Shown: positions 1 to 6,633 of the stretch, piece after piece
How the letters are laid out: the number at the start of each line of letters is the position of its first letter
Numbering within the stretch: the stretch's first letter is position 1
Assembly (NCBI GenBank): GCA_030598625.1
Contig: JAUVPO010000040.1
Span: forward strand, 1-10,537
Length of the DNA: 10,537 nucleotides
Source of the DNA: Deferribacteres bacterium
GTDB lineage: Bacteria > Nitrospirota > Thermodesulfovibrionia > UBA6902
Reading direction: 5' to 3'
Translations under genes and position numbers: made by a program
The notes under the pieces: model-generated
What the model saw: only the letters and a program-made list of their open reading frames with translations
Database searches by the model: none
Told to the model about the DNA's origin: nothing

Positions 1-137
1 AATGACTGACTGATGAAATTCTGTACAAATATATTGTAAGGAGCGCCGGAATCAACCTCCCAGACAACATTGTCCCCTGTGTAAAAAGAGTCGATGAGCC
101 TGTCAAGGCTTTTTATACCCGAGGAAATTTTTTGCAC
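1..137 (-). CDS. Partial CDS (N-terminal 45 residues): KaiC/RecA-like N-terminus with GDNVVW motif, possibly a PEP/pyruvate-binding-domain protein
   Basis: A minus-strand frame opens at a GTG (135-137) and runs off the left edge without a stop. An in-frame TAA lies four codons upstream, so the start must be at or very near this GTG. A weak AAGG lies about 12 bases before it. The peptide begins MQKISSGIKSLDRLIDSF and continues TGDNVVWEVDSGAPYNIFVQ. The SxGIxxLDxL...GDxVV pattern is how KaiC-like P-loop domains begin. However, the place where the Walker A loop (GxxGxGKT) should fall reads VDSGAPYN, so nucleotide binding of the usual kind looks absent. I recall the same GDNVVW opening in long proteins annotated as PEP/pyruvate-binding (PPDK-related) in Deltaproteobacteria. 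That family call is from memory and moderate at best. The gene is divergent from carB. Confidence 0.6.
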   Translation of the reverse strand, partial: MQKISSGIKSLDRLIDSFYTGDNVVWEVDSGAPYNIFVQNFISQS

Positions 138-170
138 GGCAAACGGTTACCTTTTGCTATGAAGTTATAT

Positions 171-200
171 AAGTTAAAAAGAGCAGCCGGTCTTTGTCAA
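171..200 (-). promoter_or_regulatory. Possible sigma-70-type promoter for the left-edge gene
   Basis: On the minus strand a perfect -35 hexamer TTGACA (195-200) is followed after 18 bases by TAACTT (171-176), a poor -10 (3 of 6 matches to TATAAT). It lies about 35-60 bases before the GTG start. Only the -35 element is good, so confidence is low. Confidence 0.3.
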
Positions 201-363
201 GGATTATTTGTACGGATATAAAAATTGCTTAAATTTCAAGCGATTCGGTTAAACGGCTTAAATGGTTAAAATATATTTAGACTTTCATTTTCCATGCCGC
301 AGAATTTTTGTACTTTTGCTCTATAGCGCTTTTTTCTTGAAAACAAGGACTTGTGTGGCTTAT

Positions 364-414
364 GATATCAGCATAATCATACCGGATTCCACCAACCGTG
401 ACCCGGTAGATATC
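364..414. repeat. Nested inverted repeat GATATC / TACCGG ... CCGGTA / GATATC
   Basis: TACCGG (380-385) pairs with CCGGTA (403-408) across a 17-base loop. The self-complementary GATATC occurs outside each arm (364-369 and 409-414), asymmetrically spaced on the left. The arms are short and no T-tract follows, so this is not an obvious terminator. It could be chance or an operator-like element. Confidence 0.3.
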
Positions 415-445
415 TAAGTATAAATCTATTCTTAATATTACTTAG
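414..445. repeat. Inverted repeat CTAAGTA ... TACTTAG
   Basis: Perfect 7-base arms (414-420 and 439-445) are separated by 18 AT-rich bases. It directly abuts the preceding inverted repeat. Possible RNA hairpin or protein site in the carB upstream region; function unknown. Confidence 0.3.
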
Positions 446-485
446 TCTTTTGGGAAGGTTGTTTAGGTCTGATATTTTTTTGTTA

Positions 486-504
486 AAGCAATACAGTATT
501 GCTT
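486..504. promoter_or_regulatory. 19-base near-perfect palindrome AAGCAATAC-A-GTATTGCTT, candidate operator
   Basis: Two perfect 9-base arms surround a single central base. The geometry fits a dimeric regulator's operator better than a terminator, because a one-base loop cannot fold as an RNA hairpin without opening the inner pairs. It sits about 97 bases before the carB start, a plausible place for transcriptional control of carB. The binding protein is unknown. Confidence 0.45.
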
Positions 505-590
505 ATTCCTGATTTAGCATTACTTATTTTTATCATTATCAAGCATTTTTTTTATATGATAAGGTACCGTAGGTAAATTCCATATAAATA

Positions 591-595
591 GGAGA
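591..595 (+). promoter_or_regulatory. carB ribosome binding site
   Basis: GGAGA ends 5 bases before the ATG at 601, a good Shine-Dalgarno spacing that supports this start. Confidence 0.8.
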
Positions 596-600
596 TACAT

Positions 601-3600
601 ATGCCCAGACGCGATGATATTAAAAAAGTCATGATAATCAGCTCCGGTCCCATCGTTATCGGCCAGGCGTGCGAGTTTGATTATTCAGGCACTCAGGCCT
701 GCAAGGCGCTCAGAAAACTCGGATATGAAATCGTGCTTGTTAATTCAAATCCTGCTACGATCATGACCGACCCCGGGATGGCTGATGTAACGTATATTGA
801 ACCTTTGACACTTGAATACATGACAGAGATTATAAAGAAAGAACGGCCGGATGCATTATTGCCAAATCTCGGAGGGCAATCAGGTCTTAATCTCTCTTCC
901 GAACTTGCAAATGCAGGGGTGCTGGATAAATATGGCGTGAAGGTCATCGGTGTGAACATTGATGCTATTAAGAGGGGCGAAGACCGTCAGGCATTTAAAG
1001 ACACCATGAACCACCTCGGCATTGAAATGCCCCGCAGCGATATCGCCCTCAGCGTAGAGCAGGCGGAAGAAATCGCAAACAGGCTGGGATTGCCTGTTGT
1101 TGTCCGCCCTGCATATACCATGGGCGGCACAGGGGGCGGTCTTGTCTATAATCTCGAAGAACTACGTACTGTAACAGCACGCGGTCTGTCGGTAAGCCTT
1201 GTGGGTCAAGTGCTTATAGAGGAGTCTGTGCTGGGCTGGGAAGAGCTTGAACTTGAGGTTGTCCGCGATGCAAAAAACCAGAAGATAACAGTCTGCTTTA
1301 TAGAAAATGTCGATGCAATGGGTGTGCACACAGGTGATTCTTTTTGCACTGCCCCTATGCTGACTATAGACGGAGACTTGCAAAAGCGTTTACAGAAATA
1401 TTCCTATGACATCGTAGAGGCAATTGAAGTTATCGGCGGCACAAATATCCAGTTTGCCCATGATCCCGAAACCGGCAGGGTCGTGGTGATCGAGATTAAC
1501 CCGCGTACTTCCCGCTCGTCAGCCCTCGCATCAAAGGCCACCGGGTTCCCGATCGCATTGGTATCCTCTTTGCTGGCAGGCGGACTGACGCTTGACGAGA
1601 TTCCATACTGGCGCGAAGGTACACTGGAAAAATATACTCCGTGGGGCGAGTACGTGGTTGTCAAGTTCTGCCGCTGGGCATTTGAAAAATTTAAAGACGC
1701 AGAGGATAAACTTGGCACCCAGATGCGCGCAGTAGGTGAAGTCATGAGTATAGGCAAGACTTATAAGGAGGCTTTCCAAAAGTCAATCCGCTCACTTGAG
1801 AACAGTCGCTACGGACTCGGTTTTGCAAAGGACTTTAATGGAAAATCCCTGACCGACCTGCTTGAGATGCTCAGAGAACCAACAAGCGAGCGTCAGTTTA
1901 TCATGTACGAGGCTTTAAGAAAAGGCGCAGAGATTGACGTCCTTTACAGGAAGACACATATTAAACCCTGGTTCATTAAGCAGATGAAGGAGCTGGTGGC
2001 TCTTGAGGAAAAACTTCTTCAACACAAAGGTAAACTTCCTCCCGATGATCTCCTTGTTCAGGCCAAAAAAGACGGATTTTCAGATAAATACATTGCACAA
2101 ATTCTTAATATGCCGGAAAAAGAAATTCGTGATAAGCGAACTTCGCTCGGTTCAGTGGAGGCATGGGAGCCCGTACCCGTAAGCGGAGTGGAAAATGCTG
2201 CGTACTACTATTCTACGTATAATGCGCCTGATAAAGTGGAAGTGAGTAAAAACTCCAAAATCCTGGTTCTGGGCGGTGGCCCGAACAGGATCGGACAGGG
2301 AATTGAGTTCGATTATTGCTGTGTTCATGCAGCGTTTACTTTGCGGGACGAGGGATACGAGTCAGTTATGATCAACTGCAATCCTGAAACCGTATCAACG
2401 GACTATGATACATCGAATAAACTCTACTTTGAACCATTAACGGTTGAGGATGTCCTTGCTATTTACGAAAAAGAAAAGCCCGAAGGTGCAATTGTTCAGT
2501 TCGGCGGTCAGACACCGCTTAATATAGCGGCTGAACTGGAAGCGGCTGGTGTGAATATTCTCGGCACAAGCCCCGAAGCTATTGATCTTGCTGAAGATCG
2601 TGGCAGATTCCGTAAGCATATGGCGAAGTTAAACATTCCTTACCCTAAATCCGGGATGGCAAGTACACTGGATGAAGCGCTCTTAATCGCCGATGAGATT
2701 GGATATCCCTTGATAGTAAGGCCTTCTTATGTTCTTGGCGGACGCGCAATGGAAGTAGTTCATGATGAGGAAATGTTGAGGGAATATGTTGCTGCGGCTG
2801 TGGAAATTTCGCCTGAACGCCCGATAATCATTGATGAGTTTCTGGTGAATGCGATTGAAGCGGAGGCCGATGCAATTGCCGACGGTACGGACGCATTTGT
2901 CCCGGCAGTAATGGAACACATCGAACTGGCGGGCGTTCATTCAGGTGATTCCGCCTGTGTTATTCCGCCTGTCAGCATCCCACAGAAACACATCGAAACA
3001 ATAGAGGAGTATACCAGGGAAATTGCCATTGAACTGAATGTTAGAGGACTGATGAATATCCAATATGCAATATTGGATGATAAGGTTTATGTTCTGGAAG
3101 CAAATCCACGGGCAAGCCGGACAGTACCTTTGGTCAGTAAAGTCTGCAATATTCCAATGGCTCGTTATGCACCACAGATTATGCTGGGAAAAAAGCTGAG
3201 TCACTTGAACCTGAAACGCAAACCGGTTCCGCATTTCGGCGTTAAAGAAGCGGTTTTCCCTTTCAATATGTTCCCTGAGGTAGATCCCCTTCTCGGACCT
3301 GAGATGCGTTCAACGGGAGAGGTTCTCGGAATGTCAGACAATTCAGGACTCGCGTTTTTCAAGGCACAGGAAGCTACGAAGCAAAGCCTTCCAACGGAAG
3401 GGGCTATTTTGCTCACTGTCTCAAAAAGAGACAGGGCCAGCGCCGTTGAAGTTGCAAAGCGGTTTGATGATCTTGGATTTACAATAAAGGCCACGAAGGG
3501 AATACATGATTACCTTGCGGGTCAGGGGATTCATACGGAACAGATACACAAGATCCACGAAGGCCGTCCCAATATCCTGGATGCAATCGCAAACGGAGAG

Positions 3601-3801
3601 ATAAATCTTGTAATTAATACCCCCAGCGGAAAAGAGAGCGCTGTCGATGACTCATATATAAGGAAAGCTGCAATAAAACACAAAGTGCCATACATTACTA
3701 CAACTGCGGCAGCAATTGCATCTGCAAAAGGGATTGCAGCATATAGAAGAACGCGTGGTGAGGTAAGGAGCCTACAGGAATACCACAAAGATATAAGATA
3801 A
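601..3801 (+). CDS. carB: Carbamoyl-phosphate synthase, large subunit
   Basis: CarB makes carbamoyl phosphate from bicarbonate, ATP and ammonia channelled from the CarA glutaminase, feeding pyrimidine and arginine synthesis in the cytosol. The 1066-residue length is close to the 1073 of E. coli CarB. The internal duplication is plain: GPIVIGQACEFDYSG near residue 16 is echoed by GGPNRIGQGIEFDYC near residue 558. Each half carries an ATP-grasp domain (roughly 128-335 and 670-860), with an oligomerisation region between them (about 400-550) and a C-terminal MGS-like allosteric domain from about 930. In that domain K984 aligns with UMP-binding K993 of E. coli and T965 with T974, but the T977 position is I968. 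The start has a good ribosome binding site. carA is not adjacent. Downstream, separated by a hairpin, lies a class II amidotransferase gene. Identification is certain; the altered allosteric residue is from my memory of the E. coli sequence. Confidence 0.98.
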   Translation: MPRRDDIKKVMIISSGPIVIGQACEFDYSGTQACKALRKLGYEIVLVNSNPATIMTDPGMADVTYIEPLTLEYMTEIIKKERPDALLPNLGGQSGLNLSSELANAGVLDKYGVKVIGVNIDAIKRGEDRQAFKDTMNHLGIEMPRSDIALSVEQAEEIANRLGLPVVVRPAYTMGGTGGGLVYNLEELRTVTARGLSVSLVGQVLIEESVLGWEELELEVVRDAKNQKITVCFIENVDAMGVHTGDSFCTAPMLTIDGDLQKRLQKYSYDIVEAIEVIGGTNIQFAHDPETGRVVVIEINPRTSRSSALASKATGFPIALVSSLLAGGLTLDEIPYWREGTLEKYTPWGEYVVVKFCRWAFEKFKDAEDKLGTQMRAVGEVMSIGKTYKEAFQKSIRSLENSRYGLGFAKDFNGKSLTDLLEMLREPTSERQFIMYEALRKGAEIDVLYRKTHIKPWFIKQMKELVALEEKLLQHKGKLPPDDLLVQAKKDGFSDKYIAQILNMPEKEIRDKRTSLGSVEAWEPVPVSGVENAAYYYSTYNAPDKVEVSKNSKILVLGGGPNRIGQGIEFDYCCVHAAFTLRDEGYESVMINCNPETVSTDYDTSNKLYFEPLTVEDVLAIYEKEKPEGAIVQFGGQTPLNIAAELEAAGVNILGTSPEAIDLAEDRGRFRKHMAKLNIPYPKSGMASTLDEALLIADEIGYPLIVRPSYVLGGRAMEVVHDEEMLREYVAAAVEISPERPIIIDEFLVNAIEAEADAIADGTDAFVPAVMEHIELAGVHSGDSACVIPPVSIPQKHIETIEEYTREIAIELNVRGLMNIQYAILDDKVYVLEANPRASRTVPLVSKVCNIPMARYAPQIMLGKKLSHLNLKRKPVPHFGVKEAVFPFNMFPEVDPLLGPEMRSTGEVLGMSDNSGLAFFKAQEATKQSLPTEGAILLTVSKRDRASAVEVAKRFDDLGFTIKATKGIHDYLAGQGIHTEQIHKIHEGRPNILDAIANGEINLVINTPSGKESAVDDSYIRKAAIKHKVPYITTTAAAIASAKGIAAYRRTRGEVRSLQEYHKDIR

Positions 3802-3841
3802 ACCGTTAACCGTCGTCCGTAATCAGTAGACGGATAACGGT
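3802..3841 (+). repeat. Intergenic stem-loop between carB and the amidotransferase gene
   Basis: The 13-base arms ACCGTTAACCGTC (3802-3814) and GACGGATAACGGT (3829-3841) pair with one mismatch around a 14-base loop. It starts at the first base after the carB stop. Only AAATTTA follows, so it is a weak candidate for a terminator. It may instead stabilise the carB 3' end, tune expression of the next gene, or be one copy of a dispersed REP-like repeat, as the internal CCGT/CCGTAATC motifs hint. Confidence 0.6.
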
Positions 3842-3861
3842 AAATTTATGAGGTAATGGAA

Positions 3862-4971
3862 ATGTGCAGACTTGCAGCTATAACATCGAGTGAATATTTT
3901 TCGCCAATAGAAAATATCATTGCGCTTGAGACTATGAAGGAGGGGCATGACGGATCAGGTATGGGGCTTATCCTAAAGGAGCTTGGCGGTGAGTTCGAAG
4001 AGTTGAAGGAATACCCTATACTCTCAGGCATATGCTCAAAAGAAGGAGTGAAGACGCTTGACGACTATATGAATAAAAAGGGATTCAGACTGAAATATAC
4101 GTGGACGCCCAAGACCAGGCCGGTCAAAGGAATTAAAAGTCGCGACCATTATTTCGCAAGGGTTTACGACTATCCTGATATTTACAATGACAAATCTCTC
4201 GAAGAAAAAGAGACACTTTTACTGAAAACTCGCTTGTCACTCAGGAAACTGGGTGAAGGAGATGAGTCAATCATTGTATTCGCCTTCTATCCGGATATCA
4301 TGGCATTGAAGGAAGTCGGCGACCCTTATCAACTTGGGGAGTTTTTCGGTCTTGATAATTCCTCTCTCAAGGCAAAAATAATCTTTGCACAGGGAAGGCA
4401 GAACACAAACTATGCAATCGATATGTATGCCTGCCATCCATTCTTTGTTCAGGGGTACGGCGCCATGACTAATGGTGAGAATACAGCTTTTGTTCCAATC
4501 AGGGAATTCCTGACGGGCAGAGGCTTCCCCGGGTATATTGGTTATAACAGTGACAGCGAAGTTTTCTGCCATATACTGCACTATACGTGCAAACAACTCG
4601 GCTACCCGCTGAAATATTATAAAGACATTATTACACCCCTGAAGCAGTCGGAGATCGATTCGCGGCCAGACAGCGAAGCGATAAGATTTTTAAAAATGTC
4701 TTTGAGGCCACTATGCATAGATGGGCCGAATTGCGTTATCGGGTTTACTCCTGACGGAACATGCTTCATGATTCAGGATGCAAAGAAATTAAGGCCCGGA
4801 GTTGTCGGGGGTGTGAAAGGTAAGTACGGACTTGTATCCGAAGAATGCGGATTGGACCGCGCTATCCCTAAAAGGCAAACTTTTCAGGATATATTCCCCA
4901 TGAAATATGACATGGTCATGGTCAAGCCTGATGCTGAAGAAGTGACAGTCTGGAACCAGTTGCACGGTTAG
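3862..4971 (+). CDS. Class II glutamine amidotransferase, glutamate-synthase domain-1 type, stand-alone
   Basis: This Ntn-type glutaminase should release ammonia from glutamine. I place the start at the ATG of 3862, not 3856: it gives Met-Cys-Arg-Leu, putting the catalytic cysteine at residue 2 to become N-terminal after Met removal. GAGGT at 3850-3854 is then 7 bases away, against only 1 base from the 3856 ATG. The 369-residue protein has EGHDGSGMGL near residue 27, the oxyanion-hole motif NGENT at 204-208, YNSDSEV at 228-234, and DGPN...PDGT near 288-300, all resembling the GltB/GltS amidotransferase domain. In split glutamate synthases this subunit is encoded beside the FMN synthase and GXGXG subunits. 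Neither is present here, and the next gene is convergent. It is probably co-transcribed with carB. The partner that receives the ammonia is unknown. Confidence 0.85.
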   Translation: MCRLAAITSSEYFSPIENIIALETMKEGHDGSGMGLILKELGGEFEELKEYPILSGICSKEGVKTLDDYMNKKGFRLKYTWTPKTRPVKGIKSRDHYFARVYDYPDIYNDKSLEEKETLLLKTRLSLRKLGEGDESIIVFAFYPDIMALKEVGDPYQLGEFFGLDNSSLKAKIIFAQGRQNTNYAIDMYACHPFFVQGYGAMTNGENTAFVPIREFLTGRGFPGYIGYNSDSEVFCHILHYTCKQLGYPLKYYKDIITPLKQSEIDSRPDSEAIRFLKMSLRPLCIDGPNCVIGFTPDGTCFMIQDAKKLRPGVVGGVKGKYGLVSEECGLDRAIPKRQTFQDIFPMKYDMVMVKPDAEEVTVWNQLHG

Positions 4972-4981
4972 ACAACATCAT

Positions 4982-6445
4982 TTAATCTGTTCGAGGAAGT
5001 TCAATTATAAATGACGTGCCTTTCCCGATCTTACTCTCCGCTTCTATAGTACCGCCCTGTTCAGCTATGATGCCATGAGCAATCGAAAGCCCAAGCCCGG
5101 TCCCTTTATTCACAGGCTTTGTGGTAAAAAACGGATCGAATATCTTGGGAAGCGCTTCCCGGGGTATTCCGTTGCCGTTGTCGGATACTGTTATAATGAT
5201 GTTATTTGATTTTTTATCATAGGCTGTTTTGAACTCAATTGTTCCGCTTCTGTCTGTCTCAGAGATTGCGTGCTCGGCATTAATTATCAAGTTTAAAATA
5301 ATTTGTTGCATCTGCTGGCGATCAATATGAGCGTACAGATCTTCTTCGTAATCTTTGATTATTTCTATATTAGTTGTCTTTAGCCGGTATTCATGGAGCT
5401 CAATAGTCTTATCAATGATATCATTGATATTTTCAAGATTCTTGCAGGCCGGCGCCTGTCTTGAAAATGCAAGCATATTTTTCACAATTTTTTTGCATCG
5501 TATTGCCGAATCATAAATATTCTGCAAATATTTTTTTGAGAGTTCACCCCCGTTTTTCATTAGCAGCATTTCAGTGTATCCAATAATCCCTGTAAGAGGA
5601 TTATTGATTTCGTGTGCCACACCGGATGTCAGGGTGCCAAGAGACGACAATTTGTCCAGGTGATAAACCTGGTCTTTTAAACGGCGTGTTTCTGTAATAT
5701 CTTTCATTATGTAAACAGCTGCATCATGATTATCAAAGAAAATGGGAAAACAACTTATAAGATATATGGATTCATTAATTTTTCTTTCTATATATTTATG
5801 ACAAAGGCTGTCCTTGTTTTTCGGCAACATACACCATTCGTGCGGACCCTTTAAATCAAAGAGTTTGAAATATGGTTTCATTATTATGTCGGCAGGCTCT
5901 CTTCCGAAAAGGTTTGCAAATGCCTTGTTTGTTCTCAATATCTTATAATCGTTATCAATAACAAACAAATAATCCGTTATTGCATCAATTATATTTTGCC
6001 ACCATTTATGGCTTTTATATATTTGTTTAAAAAGAAGTGAACGTTGTTCCCTTTTTTCCTCTGCATCTTTCTTTAAGATAGAAGCGCTCAGGGTCCTCTC
6101 TATGACATCAGGCAGCGAATCCGGATAACCAGCGTCCTTAATAATGTAGTCACAGGCTCCTTTTTTTATTGCCTCGGCAGCCAGTATCTCTTTCCCTTCT
6201 TCGATTATCACGATTACAGGAGTGGTTATGTTGTTTTTCTGAACTTCTCCGAGAAAATCAATGTCAGTAAGGGAAAACGCAGAGTCTATAAATATGGTAT
6301 CAACTCTTTCATGAAGAAGTATATCAAGCCCTCCCACACTGTCCCGGGCCTTGACAATCTCGGTTGCAGGATAATAATTTTGAAAAGTCTTTTTAAGCAG
6401 TCGGCTGTCTTTAATATTTTGATTTATTAGAAGCACTCTTTGCAT
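4982..6445 (-). CDS. Hybrid sensor histidine kinase: N-terminal receiver (degenerate), PAS, HisKA and HATPase_c
   Basis: The 487-residue protein has no membrane segment, so it should be cytosolic. Residues 1-115 are a receiver-like domain with a candidate phospho-Asp D54 (IFID) and Lys103 (YIIKD). The usual acidic pair reads N8-Q9, and the conserved Thr/Ser region reads VIIEEG, so metal-dependent phosphorylation is doubtful. A PAS domain follows (about 147-252) with C205, C215 and C232. Then comes the dimerisation/phosphoacceptor helix with VAHEINNP (H278) and an ATPase domain: N-box NLIINAEHAI (385-394), DNGNGIP (422-428), FFTTK (439-443), GTGLGLS (448-454). This is the NtrB/Zra-like class of kinase. 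The start is fixed by the receiver's first strand, yet no Shine-Dalgarno is visible and a hairpin lies just upstream. A sigma-28-like promoter precedes it, linking it to the flagellar genes. Its cognate regulator is not in the window. Confidence 0.93.
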   Translation of the reverse strand: MQRVLLINQNIKDSRLLKKTFQNYYPATEIVKARDSVGGLDILLHERVDTIFIDSAFSLTDIDFLGEVQKNNITTPVIVIIEEGKEILAAEAIKKGACDYIIKDAGYPDSLPDVIERTLSASILKKDAEEKREQRSLLFKQIYKSHKWWQNIIDAITDYLFVIDNDYKILRTNKAFANLFGREPADIIMKPYFKLFDLKGPHEWCMLPKNKDSLCHKYIERKINESIYLISCFPIFFDNHDAAVYIMKDITETRRLKDQVYHLDKLSSLGTLTSGVAHEINNPLTGIIGYTEMLLMKNGGELSKKYLQNIYDSAIRCKKIVKNMLAFSRQAPACKNLENINDIIDKTIELHEYRLKTTNIEIIKDYEEDLYAHIDRQQMQQIILNLIINAEHAISETDRSGTIEFKTAYDKKSNNIIITVSDNGNGIPREALPKIFDPFFTTKPVNKGTGLGLSIAHGIIAEQGGTIEAESKIGKGTSFIIELPRTD

Positions 6446-6458
6446 AGCAAGATATTTT

Positions 6459-6479
6459 TATAAGGGTTTTTCCCTTATA
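6459..6479 (-). promoter_or_regulatory. Perfect hairpin in the leader of the histidine-kinase gene
   Basis: TATAAGGG (6459-6466) and CCCTTATA (6472-6479) form a perfect 8-base-pair stem with a 5-base loop. On the minus strand it ends 13 bases before the kinase ATG, where a ribosome binding site would be expected, and no other Shine-Dalgarno is visible. It could limit ribosome access or be an operator. It could also work as a short terminator on the plus strand, although no long T-tract follows. Confidence 0.55.
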
Positions 6480-6494
6480 GTTAAATCTACGAAC

Positions 6495-6520
6495 TTATCG
6501 GACGATTTGTGTCAACTTTA
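6495..6520 (-). promoter_or_regulatory. Sigma-28 (FliA)-like promoter upstream of the histidine kinase
   Basis: On the minus strand TAAAGTTG is followed after 10 bases by TCCGATAA. The E. coli FliA consensus is TAAAGTTT-N11-GCCGATAA, so the elements match 7 of 8 each with spacing one base short. Predicted transcription would begin near 6488, about 42 bases before the kinase start. A TTGACA hexamer (6510-6515) overlaps it, but no fitting sigma-70 -10 follows at 16-18 bases. Confidence 0.55.
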
Positions 6521-6596
6521 CTTATAGCATACCTTGCGGCAAAGAATCAAAAAAAGTTGAAATCTCTCTACTTTCCTATGAAGTAATAAAGCAAAT

Positions 6597-6622
6597 AAAG
6601 GTCGAGGGACAGCTTGACCTTT
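6597..6622 (-). terminator. Possible intrinsic terminator after fliD
   Basis: On the minus strand, 11 bases past the fliD stop, AAAGGTC pairs perfectly with GACCTTT (7 base pairs, extendable by two more after one mismatch). An imperfect U-rich run (ATTTGCTTTATTAC) follows. It separates fliD from the downstream kinase promoter. The stem is short and the U-tract interrupted, hence moderate confidence. Confidence 0.45.
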
Positions 6623-6633
6623 AAGATATCAAC

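Larger units (their letters stand above)
138..600. other. 463-base divergent intergenic region upstream of carB, no gene seen
   Basis: I found no convincing coding frame on either strand. The stretch is AT-rich and holds several inverted repeats (listed separately), a possible minus-strand promoter for the left-edge gene, and the carB ribosome binding site. carA, the usual upstream partner of carB, is not here. No intrinsic terminator with a clear U-tract was seen. Confidence 0.7.

Noticed and set aside
532..560. Sigma-70 promoter for carB (TATGAT at 555-560)
   Set aside because: The -10 element is fair but no acceptable -35 lies 16-18 bases upstream (nearest TTATCA is 19 away), so I do not list it as a feature.
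1404..1757. Antisense frames across carB, including this 117-residue one
   Set aside because: They mirror a certain carB coding sequence and show no family motif or start signals.
3856..3861. Upstream ATG as the amidotransferase start
   Set aside because: It leaves one base between GAGGT and the ATG and buries the catalytic Cys at residue 4.
6571..6633. Continuation of fliD past its stop by readthrough or frameshift
   Set aside because: The in-frame codons after TAA and the other two frames give no sequence like the usual FliD C-terminus.
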